Assembly: GCA_947631455.1 (NCBI GenBank)
Contig: CANRLH010000005.1
Coordinates: 48,501 to 112,500 of the forward strand
Length of the DNA: 64,000 bases
Reading direction: 5' to 3'
Source of the DNA: an uncultured Clostridia bacterium
GTDB lineage: Bacteria; Bacillota; Clostridia; Oscillospirales; Ruminococcaceae
A program made the position numbers and the translations under genes. The notes beneath the pieces are model-generated. The model searched no databases. It worked only from the letters and a program-made list of their open reading frames with translations, and was not told the origin of the DNA. Below, in pieces: positions 25,390 to 34,290 of the stretch. Numbering within the stretch: the first letter of the stretch is position 1; every line of letters begins with the position of its first letter.

Positions 25390-27075
25390 TTACATACGCT
25401 CCGGGCAGGATATCTTAAGCATATCAAGAATATTCTTTATAACCTGCTTTACCGCCAGACACAGAGAGATCCTCGCCTGCATAAGACGCTCATCGCCGCA
25501 CTTTACCCTGCACGCAGAGTAAAACTTATGATAAAGCGTCGCCGCCTCGACAACATATTTCGTAACTCCCGCCGGATCGTAATCTCTGGCAGATTCGTCG
25601 ATACAGTCCGGAAGCTTTGCCAAAAATTTGATAAGCTCTTTTTCCTCCGGTTGACAAAGAAGCTTTGCGGCTTCTGCGTCGTAATCCAAAAAGCTTATGT
25701 TTTCATCCTCAAGGTTTTTTATTATTGAACATATCCTTGCGTGAGCGTACTGAACGTAATAAACCGGGTTCTGGCTCGTCTCGCTCACGGCTAAATCAAG
25801 ATCAAAGTCAAAGTGAGAATTGGGCTCTCTCAGATTAAAGAAAAACCTTGCGGCGTCTATCGGGATCTCATCAAGCAATGTTGACAGAGTTATTGCCTTT
25901 CCCGAGCGCTTTGAAAGCTTATACTTCTCGCCGTTTTTGACCAGATTCACCATCTGCATAATGACCATATCAAGCTTGTCTGCGTCCACGCCAAGAGCCG
26001 ACATTGCCGCTTTCATTCTCGGGATATATCCGTGGTGATCCGCACCAAGTATATCTATCGCCTTGTCAAAGCCTCGTGTTACCAGCTTGTTGTAATGATA
26101 AGCTATATCCGGCACAAAGTAGGTCGGCACACCGTTGTCACGAACAAGAACTCTGTCCTTCTCATCGCCGAATTCTGACGACTTAAACCAAAGCGCTCCG
26201 TCCTTATAATAGGTATATCCGCTTGCTTTAAGCTTTTCTATTATTTCGTTTACTGCACCGCTCTCGTGAAGCTCGCTTTCCTTAAACCACCTGTCGTATG
26301 TAATCCGGTACTTTGAAAGATCCTCCTCAAGTGTTTTTATGTTCTTTGGCAACGCAAAATCGCAAAGTGCCTGTCTGCGTTCATCCGCTTCGCAATTTAT
26401 GTATCTGTCACCGTACTTTTTAGAAAAAGCCTTTGCGTGCTCGGTTATATCCTCACCAAGATATGCGTCCTCATGCATTTTAATACCATCTTTATAAAGC
26501 TGAAGATATCGCACCTCAAGAGAGGTTTTGAATTTTTCTATCTGATTTCCCGCGTCGTTAACATAAAACTCACGCTTTACGTCATACCCTGCCTTTTGCA
26601 TCACAGATGCCAGACAATCGCCTATTGCGCCACCCCTTGCGTTTCCTATATGCATAGGTCCCGTGGGGTTGGCTGAAACAAACTCTACCAAAACTTTTTT
26701 TCCCTTGCCGGTGTCGGTTTCACCGTAATGCTCTTTTGAGGATATGATTTCCCCAACGGCTTTTGAAAACCACTCCGGCGAAAAAAAGAAGTTTAAAAAT
26801 CCCGGGCCGGCAGTCTCACACCTTTCAAAATATCCGGAATCAAGATTCGCTTTTTTTACTATCATACCGGCTATGTCCCTTGGTGATTTTTTAAATGTTC
26901 TTGCGCAAACCATAGCAACATTTGAAGACATATCCCCGTTTTTGCTGTCAGCAGGAATCTCAATATTAAATTCTGGTATCGGCTCATCTGCAAGAGCACC
27001 CTCTGAAATAAGCTCGCCCAGCGCACGCATAACAATATCACTTACCTGAGCCTTTGCTTCATTTATCATATTCAT
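25390..27075 (-). CDS. argS: Arginyl-tRNA synthetase
   Basis: A 561-residue class I synthetase that charges tRNA-Arg. It has the N-terminal Add1 domain (about 1-100), the HIGH-type 'PTGPMHIGNARGG', the internal 'REFYVNDAGNQIEKF', 'ILGADHHGYIPRMKAAMSALG', the KMSKS-like 'YKLSKRSGKAITLSTLLDEI', and the C-terminal DALR domain with 'YAHARICSI'. The ATG follows GGAGGAGAAG. It is preceded by the DUF1934 gene, the same order as ywiB-argS in Bacillus. Confidence 0.98.
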   Translation of the reverse strand: MNMINEAKAQVSDIVMRALGELISEGALADEPIPEFNIEIPADSKNGDMSSNVAMVCARTFKKSPRDIAGMIVKKANLDSGYFERCETAGPGFLNFFFSPEWFSKAVGEIISSKEHYGETDTGKGKKVLVEFVSANPTGPMHIGNARGGAIGDCLASVMQKAGYDVKREFYVNDAGNQIEKFKTSLEVRYLQLYKDGIKMHEDAYLGEDITEHAKAFSKKYGDRYINCEADERRQALCDFALPKNIKTLEEDLSKYRITYDRWFKESELHESGAVNEIIEKLKASGYTYYKDGALWFKSSEFGDEKDRVLVRDNGVPTYFVPDIAYHYNKLVTRGFDKAIDILGADHHGYIPRMKAAMSALGVDADKLDMVIMQMVNLVKNGEKYKLSKRSGKAITLSTLLDEIPIDAARFFFNLREPNSHFDFDLDLAVSETSQNPVYYVQYAHARICSIIKNLEDENISFLDYDAEAAKLLCQPEEKELIKFLAKLPDCIDESARDYDPAGVTKYVVEAATLYHKFYSACRVKCGDERLMQARISLCLAVKQVIKNILDMLKISCPERM

Positions 27076-27121
27076 TTAAACTTCTCCTCCCAAGATGTGC
27101 CGCTGCACGCTTTATGGCGTC

Positions 27122-27547
27122 TTACGCCTCGGTTACGTTTATGGAAACCTCGTAATTTCCAAGCAGGCTTGCTTCAACATCTATAACGTATTTAAAAAAC
27201 AGATCCCCGCCATTATCGCTGAGCGTCGATTTGATATCGCCGGTCTGCACGCCCATCTGTATCGAGCCGTACGGCGTTCCGTAACGACAATAGTGCTTTT
27301 TATTTTTATCTATTATTAGCTGGCTTTGTGCCGCTCCTGTTCTGTTTAAAACGACCTTGTCACTTCCTGTGACGGTAAGCGTGGTCGAGCAACCGTCAAA
27401 GCCCGTGGCTTCAGTCTCATCATAGCTTATAACATAACCATCGTCTGTTTTAAAAAACTGTCCTCCGGTTATTATCTCCGTCTCCTCGCTGAGATAGCCG
27501 TCGTACTGTTTGGTCTTAAAAGTTATCAAAACATTTTTTTCTTCCAT
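27122..27547 (-). CDS. DUF1934 domain-containing protein (YwiB-like)
   Basis: A 141-residue lipocalin-like beta-barrel of unknown function. Typical stretches are 'EEKNVLITFKTKQYDG', 'DDGYVISYDETE', 'SQLIIDKNKKHYCRYGTPYGSIQMGV' and 'LFFKYVIDVEASLLGNYEVSI'. The family is almost always next to argS in Firmicutes, as here (46 bases apart), but no activity has been established that I know of. The start follows AAGAGGCAG. Confidence 0.88.
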   Translation of the reverse strand: MEEKNVLITFKTKQYDGYLSEETEIITGGQFFKTDDGYVISYDETEATGFDGCSTTLTVTGSDKVVLNRTGAAQSQLIIDKNKKHYCRYGTPYGSIQMGVQTGDIKSTLSDNGGDLFFKYVIDVEASLLGNYEVSINVTEA

Positions 27548-27566
27548 TTTTCTGCCTCTTAAGTAA

Positions 27567-28376
27567 TTATTTTAATACACACTGTGAAATAGTCGCGTTT
27601 ATATTATGTCCGAGAAACGTTTCAACATTCTCAGTAAAAAGCTCAACACTGTCGGTGCAGTAAAGCTCCAGTCTTCCTTCTTCCCTTCTGTCTGACAAAA
27701 GGTTTTCGTTTTCAAGAACGCGCTTGGCAAACTTTGCCGCTTCAGCGCCGGAAGAGATAAGCGAAACATCGCCGCCTAAAACCTTTTCAAAAACGCCTTT
27801 GAGATGCGGATAATGTGTGCATCCCATAATAAGCGTATCAACGCCTTCATCTATCATCACTTTAAGGTAATCTTTTGAAATTGCAGTTGATATCGGATCG
27901 TCAGATGAGGTGTATCCGTTTTCCACAAGCGGAACAAACATCGGACACGCCTTTGTAACGACCTTAACATCAGGCGCAATATCATTTATGGCCTGCTCGT
28001 ATGCCTTTGATTTTATCGTTGCACTTGTTCCTATAACGCCGATTTTTTTATTTTTTGTTCTCTTTAAAGCCTCGGCCACCGCAGGATAAACCACACCGGT
28101 ATATAGCTTGTTGCCGTCAAAAACAGGTCTCTTCATCATCACTGACGAAACTGTTCCGCAGGCTACTATAAACATTTTCACCTTGTGTTCCTCGAGAAAT
28201 CTTGCGTCCTGCACAGCATATCCGTAAACGGTATCCCCAGATTTTGTTCCGTAAGGAATACGCGCTGTATCCCCTAGGTATATAACATTTTCATAAGGCA
28301 GGATAAGCTTGAGCTCCTTTACACAGGTAAGTCCTCCCACACCGGAATCAAAAACACCTATTGCATAATCTTTCAT
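27567..28376 (-). CDS. murI: Glutamate racemase
   Basis: A 269-residue cofactor-independent racemase supplying D-glutamate for peptidoglycan. The signature 'IGVFDSGVGGLTCVKEL' is at residues 6-22. The two catalytic cysteines are in 'IVACGTVSSVMM' (Cys near 73) and 'LIMGCTHYPHLKG' (Cys near 184). It lies 17 bases behind ddl, so both D-amino-acid cell-wall enzymes are made together. The ATG follows GGAGACAGG. Confidence 0.97.
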   Translation of the reverse strand: MKDYAIGVFDSGVGGLTCVKELKLILPYENVIYLGDTARIPYGTKSGDTVYGYAVQDARFLEEHKVKMFIVACGTVSSVMMKRPVFDGNKLYTGVVYPAVAEALKRTKNKKIGVIGTSATIKSKAYEQAINDIAPDVKVVTKACPMFVPLVENGYTSSDDPISTAISKDYLKVMIDEGVDTLIMGCTHYPHLKGVFEKVLGGDVSLISSGAEAAKFAKRVLENENLLSDRREEGRLELYCTDSVELFTENVETFLGHNINATISQCVLK

Positions 28377-28393
28377 TGCCCCTGTCTCCCGAT

Positions 28394-29458
28394 CTATCTT
28401 TCAAATGCCAGGCTTATAAGCTTATCCGCCTGCTCCTTGGGCGTCAGTCCGAAGTACTCCATTAGCTGAGGATACATACTGATTTTTGTGTGACCCGGAA
28501 GTGTATTTATCTCATTCAAATAAATGTCTCCGTTTTCACAATAGAAAAAGTCAACCCTTGCAAGGCCGGAGCAGCCCAGAGCCTTATACGCATTTTTAGC
28601 TATCTCTCTTATCTGTTCAATTTTTTCCTGAGGAATATTTCTTGCCGGAATATAAGTTTTGCTTTCGGCGTTTTGATACTTTGCGTTAAAATCGTAAAAC
28701 TCATTTGCGGCCTCGATTTCGCCGACTGTTGACACCGTAAGCGAGGAGTTTCCCATTACAGCGCATTCACACTCTGTTCCGGATATCCCCTGCTCTATGA
28801 CTACCTTTGCGTCATGAGAAAAAGCGGTCTTTATTCCCTTGATAAGCTCATCTATATTGCCCACCTTTGAAATCCCAACCGAAGATCCGCAGTTTGCCGG
28901 CTTTACAAAGATGGGATACTCAAGCTCTTTTTCCGCTTTTTTTGCAAATTCATAAAGAGTGTCAAGCTCGTTCGATCTTATGGTCAACCACTTTGCGGTC
29001 TTGATTTTATTTGCCTCAAGAATTATGTGAGTTACATCCTTATCCATGCAGTTTGCTGATGAAATCAGATCGCAGCCAACGAACGGTATCTGTGCAAGAG
29101 TCAAGAGCCCCTGTATGGTCCCGTCCTCTCCGTTCTTTCCGTGCAAAACAGGGAAAACCACATCTACCTTTATATGCTGAACGGCACCGTCGTCCATTAT
29201 TGCCAGAAAGCCCTTGTGTAAAGGATCCGGACTCAGAACGCATGACACGTTGTCCGGATTTGACTCCCACATTCCGTTTTCAATTGAGTCAACATCTCCG
29301 TTATATAAAAGCCATCTGCCTTTTTGGGTAATTCCAATCATAACGATCTCATACTTATCTGCCGAGATGTTTCTGATTATATTAGTTGCCGATATTAGCG
29401 AAATACTGTGCTCGTTTGATTTTCCTCCAAAAATCACCGCTACTCTTATCTTAGCCAT
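28394..29458 (-). CDS. ddl: D-alanine--D-alanine ligase
   Basis: A 354-residue ATP-grasp enzyme making D-Ala-D-Ala for peptidoglycan. It has 'IFGGKSNEHSISLISA' at the N-terminus, 'HGKNGEDGTIQGLL', the ATP-grasp 'PIFVKPANCGSSVGISKV', 'VEQGISGTECECAVMG', and 'LARVDFFYCENGDIYLNEINTLPGHT' with metal ligands. It resembles VanA-like long Ddl enzymes, but the omega-loop region reads 'AKYQN', the Tyr form typical of D-Ala-D-Ala rather than D-Ala-D-Lac ligases. This is a motif reading, not a tested specificity. First gene of the operon. Confidence 0.95.
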   Translation of the reverse strand: MAKIRVAVIFGGKSNEHSISLISATNIIRNISADKYEIVMIGITQKGRWLLYNGDVDSIENGMWESNPDNVSCVLSPDPLHKGFLAIMDDGAVQHIKVDVVFPVLHGKNGEDGTIQGLLTLAQIPFVGCDLISSANCMDKDVTHIILEANKIKTAKWLTIRSNELDTLYEFAKKAEKELEYPIFVKPANCGSSVGISKVGNIDELIKGIKTAFSHDAKVVIEQGISGTECECAVMGNSSLTVSTVGEIEAANEFYDFNAKYQNAESKTYIPARNIPQEKIEQIREIAKNAYKALGCSGLARVDFFYCENGDIYLNEINTLPGHTKISMYPQLMEYFGLTPKEQADKLISLAFER

Positions 29459-29663
29459 ATAAACACCCTCTTGATTTCAGTATGCACTACTTAATTTAAA
29501 CCGATGATAAACTACTTATATAATCATAAGCGCAAAATACGCATTTATTTTAATTTTGTCATAATAAGTTTATTCATAATAGCAGTGTATCATACACATA
29601 ATGTAATTGTACCATAAATTCCTATGAATTGCAAATAAATTTAATGTCGTTTTAAATTCACAG

Positions 29664-29692
29664 AAAAGGAGTGAGCTCAGCCCACTCCTTCT
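29664..29692 (-). terminator. Terminator behind the AraC-family gene
   Basis: On the minus strand AAGGAGTG / CACTCCTT forms an eight-base stem with a nine-base loop, followed by TTTC. It overlaps the end of the gene. Confidence 0.7.
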
Positions 29693-30444
29693 CATTCGTA
29701 TTCCGCCATGTGAAGCCTTTTATATTCGTGAGGCGTAAATCCCGTCTGCTCTTTGAAGCACTTGCAGAAATAGCTCTGAGTTGAAAATCCTAATGTATAT
29801 GAAATATCAGCCTCTTTATAATCGGTTTCAAAAAGCATTCTCTGTGCAGTTTCAATACGCCTCGTTAAAATATATTTTTGTATTGTTATCGAAAGTTCTT
29901 TTTTAAACAGTGAGCAGAGATAGCTTTTGTTAAGACCTGTGATCTTTGCCAGTTGAGCAACTGTTATCTTTTTGTGTAGATTATCACAAATGTAGTTTAC
30001 CGCCTGACGTATTTTAGGAGACAAAACCTTATTTTTTCTCAGATATTTCATTTGCCTTGCAAAGTCAAGCACCATATCATCGTTTGTTTTTTTTACGTCC
30101 TTTACGGTTTCACATTTATCAGCCTGCCTTATGTATATGTCTGAAAGAGTATACGCCGTTTCTTGCGGAAGTCCGGCACAATAGCATATTCTTGCAATAA
30201 GCGCTGCATTTACTATAAGGTGATATATCTGATTTTTTACTGGATCATCCGAAAGCTTACTTTTTCTATCGTCAACAGTGTTTGCATACTTGCTTTGATT
30301 TTTAAGTATCTCGTCAATGTCTCCGTCCTTTATCAGCTTATAAATATTCTGCTCGTTATGATAAGGCTCATGATAAAATTCCGACTCTCTCTGAACATAC
30401 AATCTGTACTCCAGTTCCTTTAGGGTATCCTGCTTTCTTTCCAT
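29692..30444 (-). CDS. AraC-family transcriptional regulator
   Basis: About 250 residues. The C-terminal 100 hold the double helix-turn-helix of AraC proteins ('ITVAQLAKITGLNKSYLCSLFKKEL' and 'ADISYTLGFSTQSYFCKCFKEQTGFTPHEYKR'). The N-terminal 150 residues are helical and have no sugar-binding cupin, resembling the YsiR-type orphan regulators found in gut Clostridia. The ATG at 30442-30444 sits seven bases behind GGAGAG; the longer frame starts with TTG and lacks a site. It is monocistronic with no adjacent sugar or transport operon, so the target is unknown. Confidence 0.88.
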   Translation of the reverse strand: MERKQDTLKELEYRLYVQRESEFYHEPYHNEQNIYKLIKDGDIDEILKNQSKYANTVDDRKSKLSDDPVKNQIYHLIVNAALIARICYCAGLPQETAYTLSDIYIRQADKCETVKDVKKTNDDMVLDFARQMKYLRKNKVLSPKIRQAVNYICDNLHKKITVAQLAKITGLNKSYLCSLFKKELSITIQKYILTRRIETAQRMLFETDYKEADISYTLGFSTQSYFCKCFKEQTGFTPHEYKRLHMAEYE

Positions 30445-30695
30445 AACACAACTCTCCATTTGCAATGAATATTAAAACATACCGTTTATAATTTGACAAT
30501 ACCTTTAGTAGATCTTATAATATCTTCTTTATAACTATAATTATATACCCATTTATACTCCCTTTTTCTGACAATAAATCAGCATTTACTATAAACTTTG
30601 TATGTATGCACAAAAGCTGCATTATTATTTTGTTTAAATCGACGGCGGACTTTCAAATATAAAAATGTAACCGGAAAAAAATTATTACTCAGGTA

Positions 30696-30724
30696 TAGAC
30701 AAATAAAAAAAAATAGTGTATAAT
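30696..30724 (+). promoter_or_regulatory. Promoter of tRNA-Pro
   Basis: TAGACA (30696-30701), 17 bases, TATAAT (30719-30724), 22 bases before the tRNA. Confidence 0.75.
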
Positions 30725-30745
30725 AACAGTGAAGCAAAATACTTT

Positions 30746-30821
30746 CGGGGTATGGCGCAGGTGGTAGCGCGCTTGACTGGGGGTCAAGAGGTCGCAAGTT
30801 CAAGTCTTGTTACTCCGACCA
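30746..30821 (+). tRNA. tRNA-Pro (anticodon GGG)
   Basis: A 76-base cloverleaf with acceptor CGGGGTA/TACTCCG and encoded CCA. The D-arm is GCGC/GCGC. The anticodon stem CTTGA/TCAAG holds the loop CTGGGGG, giving GGG at positions 34-36. The T-arm is GCAAG/CTTGT around TTCAAGT. It reads CCC and CCU codons and is transcribed alone from its own promoter with a strong terminator. Confidence 0.95.
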
Positions 30822-30823
30822 TA

Positions 30824-30876
30824 ACTGCACACCTATTTTGATACAACACCGTATCAAATGGGTGTGCAGTTTTTTA
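30824..30876 (+). terminator. Terminator behind tRNA-Pro
   Basis: A long near-perfect hairpin: ACTGCACACC pairs with GGTGTGCAGT, extended inside by ATTTTGATAC / GTATCAAAT, with a six-T tail. Confidence 0.9.
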
Positions 30877-31220
30877 CGACACCTTTTTACTAAGAAATAA
30901 ATGTGTAAATATGAATTCAAAAAATTTGTAATAGATGCAACTTGATTTAATCATAGACATATGTTAAATAATTTTGTGAGTTTTGCTCACAAATTGCAAA
31001 GCAGGCTGCTATGATCTCACAAGTATAACTATTCACGACAGCGTAACCAAAATATACAGTGAAACTTTTATAATCTGTGAAAGCCTTATAAATGCTGTAT
31101 ATAAAGGCATAATCTACTGCTGCGAACACATTGACGACCTTCATAGCGCGGTCAACGGATAAACAGGGTTTCCCTTCAAAATTTAGCTGAGTGATTCAAT
31201 TCGTTTGTCTTGAAAATCAC
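30877..31220. other. Gene-poor stretch; possible decayed reading frame
   Basis: No convincing gene. A 65-codon minus-strand frame (30947-31144) has no ribosome site. Its opening 'VVNVFAAVDYAFIYSIYKAF' resembles the 'RKIDxxIDFxFIYDLVxxLY' start of IS1182/DUF772-type transposases, and the frame stays open upstream of the ATG, so this could be an old transposase remnant. The resemblance is over about 20 residues only. The rest of the stretch shows nothing I can name. Confidence 0.3.
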
Positions 31221-31258
31221 AAATTTCCCCGAGCATAGCTATATGCTCGGGGAAATTT
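31221..31258. terminator. Perfect 17-bp hairpin ending the feo operon
   Basis: AAATTTCCCCGAGCATA (31221-31237) and its exact complement (31242-31258) surround a GCTA loop. The T-tracts are short on both strands. Its position directly after the last feo gene fits a terminator or mRNA 3'-end stabiliser. Confidence 0.75.
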
Positions 31259-31299
31259 CATATAGGGGAGATAAATCATTTGAAAACTTGTAATATCAG

Positions 31300-31485
31300 T
31301 TAATCCGCATTGTCAGTCGTTTTTCGACAAAGCGATTCATTGGGGCAGCCCTTACAGCCGCAGCCACAAGTGGTTTTTCCCTGTTTCTTATTTTTGATCA
31401 AATATGCTGTAACAAGCAAAACTATGGCTATAAGAACCACGCTTATAATAATTGTCACCGCATTTTGTGATAACCAGTCAAGCAT
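31300..31485 (-). CDS. FeoB-associated Cys-rich membrane protein
   Basis: A 61-residue protein with one transmembrane helix ('AVTIIISVVLIAIVLLVTAYLI') and a cytoplasmic cysteine cluster, 'CGCGCKGCPNESLC'. This is the pattern of the small proteins regularly encoded behind feoB in Firmicutes, in the position FeoC takes in enterobacteria. The cysteines may carry iron or an Fe-S cluster, but that is unproven. It is separated from feoB by 35 bases, with GGAG before the ATG. Confidence 0.9.
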   Translation of the reverse strand: MLDWLSQNAVTIIISVVLIAIVLLVTAYLIKNKKQGKTTCGCGCKGCPNESLCRKTTDNAD

Positions 31486-31520
31486 TATAATATCTCCTTT
31501 AAATAGCAGGCAGTGTCCAG

Positions 31521-33668
31521 TTATTTGCCGACCTTAACCTTAGTCGTCAGAGTTGTGGACTCCTTATAAGGCTTAAACAACATATAGACTATAAATGCAA
31601 GTACGATTATTGCAAAGATAAGTCCTAATACGTTTATGTTTCCGGTGAAAACGCTGCCTATCTGATATACTATAAGTGATATCGCATAAGCAAATATGCA
31701 CTGATAAGTTATTGCGAATGCCGTCCACTTTCCGCTGTTCATCTCTCGCCTTATAGCTCCCATTGCGGCAAAGCAAGGAGCACACAGAAGATTAAATATC
31801 AAGAACGAATAAGCCGAAAGTGCAGTGAAAGCGCTTTGAAGATTTACCCAGACCTCTGCTCCGTCCTCCGCAACCTCACTGAATCCGAAGAGTATTCCAA
31901 ATGTATTAACAACATTTTCCTTCGCTATAAGGCCTGTGATGGTCGCTACGGCAGCCTCGCTCTGTCCCCATCCAAGTGGAGCGAATATCCAAGCGATCGC
32001 CTTTCCGATAGTGTTGAGTATAGAATCCTCATATTCTACCATTCCAAACTCACCGTTCGACCATCCGAATGCCTGAAGGAACCAGAGAATGATAGACGAA
32101 AGAAGAATAATTGTTCCTGCTTTTTTGATAAACGACCAGCCGCGCTCCCACATTGAACGCAGAATGCTTCCGACTGTTGGAAGATGATACGCCGGCAGTT
32201 CCATAACAAACGGTGCCGGATCTCCTGCGAACATCTTTGTCTTTTTAAGCATAATACCCGAAACGATAATAGCCGCAATTCCCACAAAGTACGCGCTGGG
32301 CGATACCCACCACGAATTGTCAAACAACGCTCCGGCTATAAGAGCGATTATAGGAAGCTTTGCTCCGCACGGTATAAAGGTCGTGGTCATAACCGTCATA
32401 CGACGGTCTCTTTCGTTTTCAATGGTGCGGGAAGCCATAACGCCGGGAATTCCACAGCCTGTGCCAATAAGCATTGGGATAAACGACTTACCTGAAAGTC
32501 CGAATTTTCTGAAAATACGGTCAAGTACAAATGCAATACGAGCCATGTATCCACAACCCTCAAGAAATGCCAAGAAGATAAACAGAACCAACATCTGAGG
32601 AACAAATCCTAAAACCGCTCCGACACCCCCGACAATACCCTCAACTATAAGGCCTGTCAACCAATCGGCAGCGCCTGCGTCTGTTAGCCAGCCCTCAACC
32701 GCCGGCGCTATCCACTCGCCGAACAGCGTGTCGTTTGTCCAGTCGGTTACTATCGATCCGATCGTCGTTACCGAAACATAATACACGATTAACATAATTA
32801 CTGCAAATATCGGAAGTGCTAAAAATCTGTTGGTAACAATCTTGTCTATTTTATCTGAAAGGGTAAGCCCTCCTTTATTTTTTTTCTTATAGCAGCCCTT
32901 TATAATAGAACCTATATATATGTATCTTTCATTTGTAATGATACTTTCCGAATCGTCGTCAAGCTCTTTTTCGGCTGCACTGATATCCTTTTCAATGTGA
33001 GACTTTACGTTTTGAGGAATATTCAGAATATCAAGTACCTTTTCGTCTCTCTCAAAAATTTTAATAGCATACCATCTTTGCTGCTCTTCAGGAATTTCAT
33101 GCAAAAAAGCTTCCTCAATATGAGCTATTGCATGTTCAACGCATCCACAGAATGTGTGCTGAGGAACAGCCGCAACATTTGACCTTGCTGCGGCGACCGC
33201 CTTTTCAGCCACCTCTTTTATGCCCGTACCCTTAAGTGCCGAAATCTCAACGACCTCGCAGCCAAGCTCCTTTGAAAGCTGCTCAATGTTTATAACGTCG
33301 CCGTTTTTCTTGACAATGTCCATCATATTTACAGCTACTACTACAGGTATACCAAGCTCGGTAAGCTGTGTTGTAAGGTATAGGTTACGCTCAAGGTTCG
33401 TGCCGTCTATAATGTTGAGTATCGCATTGGGTCTTTCACAAATCAGATAATTTCTGGCAACTACCTCTTCAAGCGTATAGGGAGAAAGTGAGTAAATACC
33501 CGGAAGATCTGTTATGGTTACTTCCTTTTCGCCCTTAAGCTTGCCCTCTTTCTTTTCAACGGTTACTCCCGGCCAGTTTCCTACAAACTGATTTGCACCC
33601 GTAAGTGCATTGAACAGCGTAGTTTTACCACAATTGGGGTTTCCCGCCAAAGCAATTTTGATGTTCAC
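31521..33668 (-). CDS. feoB: Ferrous iron transporter FeoB
   Basis: A 715-residue inner-membrane Fe(II) transporter. The N-terminal G-protein domain shows G1 'AGNPNCGKTTLFNALTG', G3 'DLPGIYSLSP' and G4 'VNMMD', then a GDI-like helical domain to about residue 265. The C-terminal half holds the FeoB core with Gate motifs ('MLIGTGCGIPGVMASRTIENERDRRMT', 'CFAAMGAIRREM'). The start is GTG (33666-33668) behind GGAAG. It lies 58 bases after the second feoA and is controlled with it from the DtxR-like site. Confidence 0.98.
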   Translation of the reverse strand: MNIKIALAGNPNCGKTTLFNALTGANQFVGNWPGVTVEKKEGKLKGEKEVTITDLPGIYSLSPYTLEEVVARNYLICERPNAILNIIDGTNLERNLYLTTQLTELGIPVVVAVNMMDIVKKNGDVINIEQLSKELGCEVVEISALKGTGIKEVAEKAVAAARSNVAAVPQHTFCGCVEHAIAHIEEAFLHEIPEEQQRWYAIKIFERDEKVLDILNIPQNVKSHIEKDISAAEKELDDDSESIITNERYIYIGSIIKGCYKKKNKGGLTLSDKIDKIVTNRFLALPIFAVIMLIVYYVSVTTIGSIVTDWTNDTLFGEWIAPAVEGWLTDAGAADWLTGLIVEGIVGGVGAVLGFVPQMLVLFIFLAFLEGCGYMARIAFVLDRIFRKFGLSGKSFIPMLIGTGCGIPGVMASRTIENERDRRMTVMTTTFIPCGAKLPIIALIAGALFDNSWWVSPSAYFVGIAAIIVSGIMLKKTKMFAGDPAPFVMELPAYHLPTVGSILRSMWERGWSFIKKAGTIILLSSIILWFLQAFGWSNGEFGMVEYEDSILNTIGKAIAWIFAPLGWGQSEAAVATITGLIAKENVVNTFGILFGFSEVAEDGAEVWVNLQSAFTALSAYSFLIFNLLCAPCFAAMGAIRREMNSGKWTAFAITYQCIFAYAISLIVYQIGSVFTGNINVLGLIFAIIVLAFIVYMLFKPYKESTTLTTKVKVGK

Positions 33669-33726
33669 TTAATAACTTCCTTTCTGTCTGTTTTGGTTGC
33701 CTATTGCTAACTCAAAGGCATAATAA

Positions 33727-33945
33727 TTATTCACATTCAATGTTCTCAGCGTCAGCTTTTCTTAGCGAAAGCTCATATCCTCTTACAGTAACCTCGATCG
33801 GATCTCCCAGCGGCGCCACCTTTCTTATGTATATCTCAACGCCCTTGGTGATGCCCATGTCCATGATCCTTCGCTTTACAGCGCCCTCACCGTTAAGCTT
33901 TTTCACCACCACGGTCTGACCTATCTTTGCATCTTTCAAAGTCAT
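33727..33945 (-). CDS. feoA: FeoA family protein (second copy)
   Basis: A 72-residue SH3-like protein of the FeoA family ('MTLKDAKIGQTVVVKKLNGE', 'RRIMDMGITKGVEIYIRKVAPLGDPIEVTVRGYELSLRKADAENI'). It assists FeoB-mediated iron uptake, probably by contacting the G-domain. It is the second of two feoA genes in tandem and keeps the 'LGDP..V.vRGYELSLR' core, so it looks like the conventional FeoA. GGAGG lies upstream of the ATG. Confidence 0.95.
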   Translation of the reverse strand: MTLKDAKIGQTVVVKKLNGEGAVKRRIMDMGITKGVEIYIRKVAPLGDPIEVTVRGYELSLRKADAENIECE

Positions 33946-33969
33946 ACTCTCATCCTCCTGTATAATTTG

Positions 33970-34182
33970 CTAAATCATTATTTTATTAGCCATTTCACGG
34001 CTTATAGCCACTCTGGAATCCTTTATATTCACAATCACATTTCCACCCATAGAATTTACAACCGTAACAAGTGCGCCTGCTACAAATCCAAGAGTTTCAA
34101 GGTGCTGTCTGGTCTCGGGACTTCCACCGACCTTTCTAATCATATTCTCTTCACCCTTTTCTGCAAAAGTCAGCGGCATCAT
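33970..34182 (-). CDS. feoA: FeoA family protein (first copy)
   Basis: A 70-residue FeoA-like protein ('TFAEKGEENMIRKVGGSPET', 'HLETLGFVAGALVTVVNSMGGNVIVNIKDSRVAISREMANKIMI'). It is more diverged than its downstream sister (Asn-Met-Gly-Gly in place of Leu-Gly-Asp-Pro), as is common when Firmicutes carry two copies; the division of labour is not known. First gene of the feo operon, behind AGGAGGAT. Two adjacent ATG codons are possible starts. Confidence 0.93.
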   Translation of the reverse strand: MMPLTFAEKGEENMIRKVGGSPETRQHLETLGFVAGALVTVVNSMGGNVIVNIKDSRVAISREMANKIMI

Positions 34183-34213
34183 ATAATCCTCCTAAAAATA
34201 GCTGAAATTGTGA

Positions 34214-34268
34214 TTAGCAAAAGCTAACTCTCTTTTATTAGGTTAGCATTATCTAACTGAAATGTCAA
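34214..34268 (-). promoter_or_regulatory. feo promoter region with DtxR/IdeR-like operator
   Basis: TTAGGTTAGCATTATCTAA (34238-34256) matches most of the DtxR/IdeR consensus TTAGGTTAGGCTAACCTAA. It overlaps the region downstream of a TTGACA -35 (minus strand, 34263-34268). A second palindrome, TTAGCAAAAGCTAA (34214-34227), follows towards the gene. Iron-dependent repression of the feo operon by a DtxR-family regulator is inferred. Confidence 0.65.
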
Positions 34269-34290
34269 GGCTTTTTGAGAAAATAGGCGA

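Noticed and set aside
30877..31258. A CRISPR array or attachment site near tRNA-Pro
   Set aside because: No regularly spaced repeats exist; the only strong repeat is a single perfect hairpin at the end of the feo operon, and no second copy of the tRNA 3' end is seen.
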